5,963 nucleotides of DNA from contig JANXNO010000613.1 in NCBI GenBank assembly GCA_025354075.1, positions 1-5,963 of the forward strand, in the 5' to 3' direction. The stretch comes from Burkholderiales bacterium. Lineage in GTDB: Bacteria > Pseudomonadota > Gammaproteobacteria > Burkholderiales > Casimicrobiaceae. Of the stretch, positions 4,683-5,963 are shown piece after piece (the stretch's first letter is position 1; every line of letters begins with the position of its first letter). Below the pieces are notes generated by a model. The model searched no databases. It was not told the origin of the DNA and saw only the letters and a program-made list of their open reading frames with translations. The position numbers and the translations under genes are program-made.

Positions 4683-5916
4683 ACAGCGCCGCGTCGTCGT
4701 GACCGGGCTGGGTGTAATCAGCCCAGTGGGAATAGACGTTCCGTCCGCCTGGGATTCCATCGTTAACGGACGCTCCGGTATTGGCCTGATCACGCGCTTT
4801 GATTCCACCGCGTTTAACACCCACATCGCCGGCGAGGTCAAGGGCTTTGACCCCACGAAGTACATGTCGGGCAAAGAGGCGCGTCGGTACGACAGCTTCA
4901 TTCATTACGGCATTGCGGCCGCCAAAGAAGCGCTGTCCGACGCTGGCATCGCAACGAACCCGGCGAACCCGGATCGCTATGGCTTGTCGATTGGTTCAGG
5001 TATCGGTGGATTGCCCCTGATTCAGGAAACGCATGCCGCCTACCTGGCAGGCGGCCCACGCAAAATTTCGCCGTTCTTCATTCCCGGCTCGATCATCAAC
5101 ATGATCTCCGGTTTGATTTCCATTGAGTACGGCTTTCAGGGACCCAATCTCGCGGTCGTTACTGCCTGCAGCACCGCCAATCATTCCATTGGCGAAAGCA
5201 TGCGAAAGATTGAATACGGCGATGCTGATGTGATGGTCGTGGGTGGCTCTGAGGCTGCCATTTGTGAGCTCGGCATCGGTGGCTTCAATGCTGCGCGCGC
5301 CATTTCCACGCGTAACGACGATCCTGCCGGCGCAAGCCGACCATGGGACGTGGATCGTGATGGCTTTGTGCTCGGCGAAGGCGCAGGCGTGCTCGTTATT
5401 GAAGAGTATGAGCATGCCAAGGCACGCGGCGCAAAAATTTATTGCGAACTGGTTGGTTATGGTGTGTCGGGCGATGCGTATCACGTCACGGCACCACGCG
5501 AAGATGGCGATGGCGCACGTCGCTGCATGGGCAACGCGCTGCGCAATGCGGGTCTGGATCCATCCGACATTGATTACGTCAATGCACACGGCACATCCAC
5601 ACCGCTGGGCGACATCGCTGAGGCGACGGCAGTCAAAGCCGCGTTCGGCGATCACACCAAAAAACTCATGGTCAGCTCGACCAAATCCATGACCGGACAT
5701 TTGCTAGGCGCGGCGGCGGGTATTGAGGCTGTGTTCACCATTCTCGCGCTGCATCACGGCGTGATTCCACCGACCATCAACCTGTACCAACAGGATCCGG
5801 CGGTAGACCTTGACCTGGTGCCCAACACGGCACGTCAGTCCAGGGTCAACGTAGTGATGTCCAATAGCTTTGGTTTTGGTGGCACCAACTCCACGCTTGT
5901 TTTCAAGCGAATTTGA
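4672..5916 (+). CDS. fabF: 3-oxoacyl-ACP synthase II (FabF)
   Basis: Cytoplasmic condensing enzyme that joins malonyl-ACP to an acyl-ACP with loss of CO2. In E. coli the FabF type also elongates palmitoleate and adjusts membrane fluidity. The protein is 414 residues (E. coli 413). It opens RRVVVTGLGVISPVG (6-20). The catalytic triad is complete: Cys166 in TACSTA, His306 in NAHGTSTPLGD, and His343 in STKSMTGH, with Lys338 beside it. The C-terminal NSFGFGGTNSTLVF (398-411) is the glycine-rich gating loop. The stretch after the cysteine reads CSTANHSIG rather than the commoner CATGAHNIG. The start at 4672 is the only ATG before the conserved block, because the same frame is closed by TGA at 4663-4665. 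A proper Shine-Dalgarno sequence is missing. The gene follows the acpP terminator closely and probably depends on readthrough. Confidence 0.97.
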   Translation: MTVRQRRVVVTGLGVISPVGIDVPSAWDSIVNGRSGIGLITRFDSTAFNTHIAGEVKGFDPTKYMSGKEARRYDSFIHYGIAAAKEALSDAGIATNPANPDRYGLSIGSGIGGLPLIQETHAAYLAGGPRKISPFFIPGSIINMISGLISIEYGFQGPNLAVVTACSTANHSIGESMRKIEYGDADVMVVGGSEAAICELGIGGFNAARAISTRNDDPAGASRPWDVDRDGFVLGEGAGVLVIEEYEHAKARGAKIYCELVGYGVSGDAYHVTAPREDGDGARRCMGNALRNAGLDPSDIDYVNAHGTSTPLGDIAEATAVKAAFGDHTKKLMVSSTKSMTGHLLGAAAGIEAVFTILALHHGVIPPTINLYQQDPAVDLDLVPNTARQSRVNVVMSNSFGFGGTNSTLVFKRI

Positions 5917-5934
5917 AGAACACGCACTCCTGAC

Positions 5935-5963
5935 CGTAGGGTGGGCACCCCGTGCCCACGCGT
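5935..5963. repeat. Palindromic intergenic repeat after fabF (cut by window edge)
   Basis: GTGGGCAC (5941-5948) and GTGCCCAC (5952-5959) form a perfect 8-bp stem with a three-base CCC loop, 24 bases after the fabF stop. The flanking GTAGG before it and GCGT after it match a type of short GTAGGGTGGGCA-containing palindrome that, from memory, is dispersed between genes in many proteobacterial and cyanobacterial genomes. It may also act as a 3' mRNA stabiliser or as part of a terminator, but no T-run is visible before the window ends. Confidence 0.55.

Noticed and set aside
4996..5700. Minus-strand 234-codon open frame inside fabF
   Set aside because: Opposite-strand shadow of fabF, rich in Cys, His and Ala with no family motif; the plus-strand frame carries all catalytic FabF residues.

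Overview
The window looks like chromosomal DNA of a GC-rich betaproteobacterium, probably of the order Burkholderiales. The evidence is a fatty-acid synthesis cluster in the order fabD, fabG, acpP, fabF, whose proteins have textbook type II FAS motifs, together with a periplasmic receptor of the Bug/TctC family, which is hugely expanded in that group. No tRNA, rRNA, CRISPR array, transposase or integrase gene is visible.

Layout: bases 1-92 are a short AT-richer leader with a possible promoter. fabD (93-1025, +) is followed by a 68-bp gap. Then come two genes that do not belong to fatty-acid synthesis: an enolase-superfamily (mandelate racemase/galactonate dehydratase type) enzyme on the minus strand (1094-2257), and, divergent from it across 50 bp, an exported Bug-type solute-binding protein (2308-3264, +). 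A 203-bp gap leads to fabG (3468-4199, +). A 136-bp structured gap leads to acpP (4336-4572, +), a strong intrinsic terminator (4613-4646) follows, and then fabF (4672-5916, +). The last 29 bases hold a short perfect palindrome that resembles a dispersed intergenic repeat.

Function: FabD loads malonyl onto ACP (the acpP product), FabF condenses it with the growing acyl chain, and FabG reduces the resulting 3-ketoacyl-ACP. These four genes are one pathway. The enolase-superfamily enzyme and the Bug receptor look like a small catabolic or uptake cassette for a carboxylate (possibly sugar-acid) substrate lodged between fabD and fabG. Because the enzyme gene runs against the fab direction, fabG-acpP-fabF probably has its own promoter(s) rather than depending on fabD transcription.

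The points most worth a second look are the split fab cluster, the DgoD-like active-site layout of the enolase protein, a 14-bp bulged stem-loop between fabG and acpP, the terminator placed 25 bases before the fabF start, and a six-codon ORF overlapping the fabF start codon. I found no convincing wholly new system. The fab genes themselves are ordinary.
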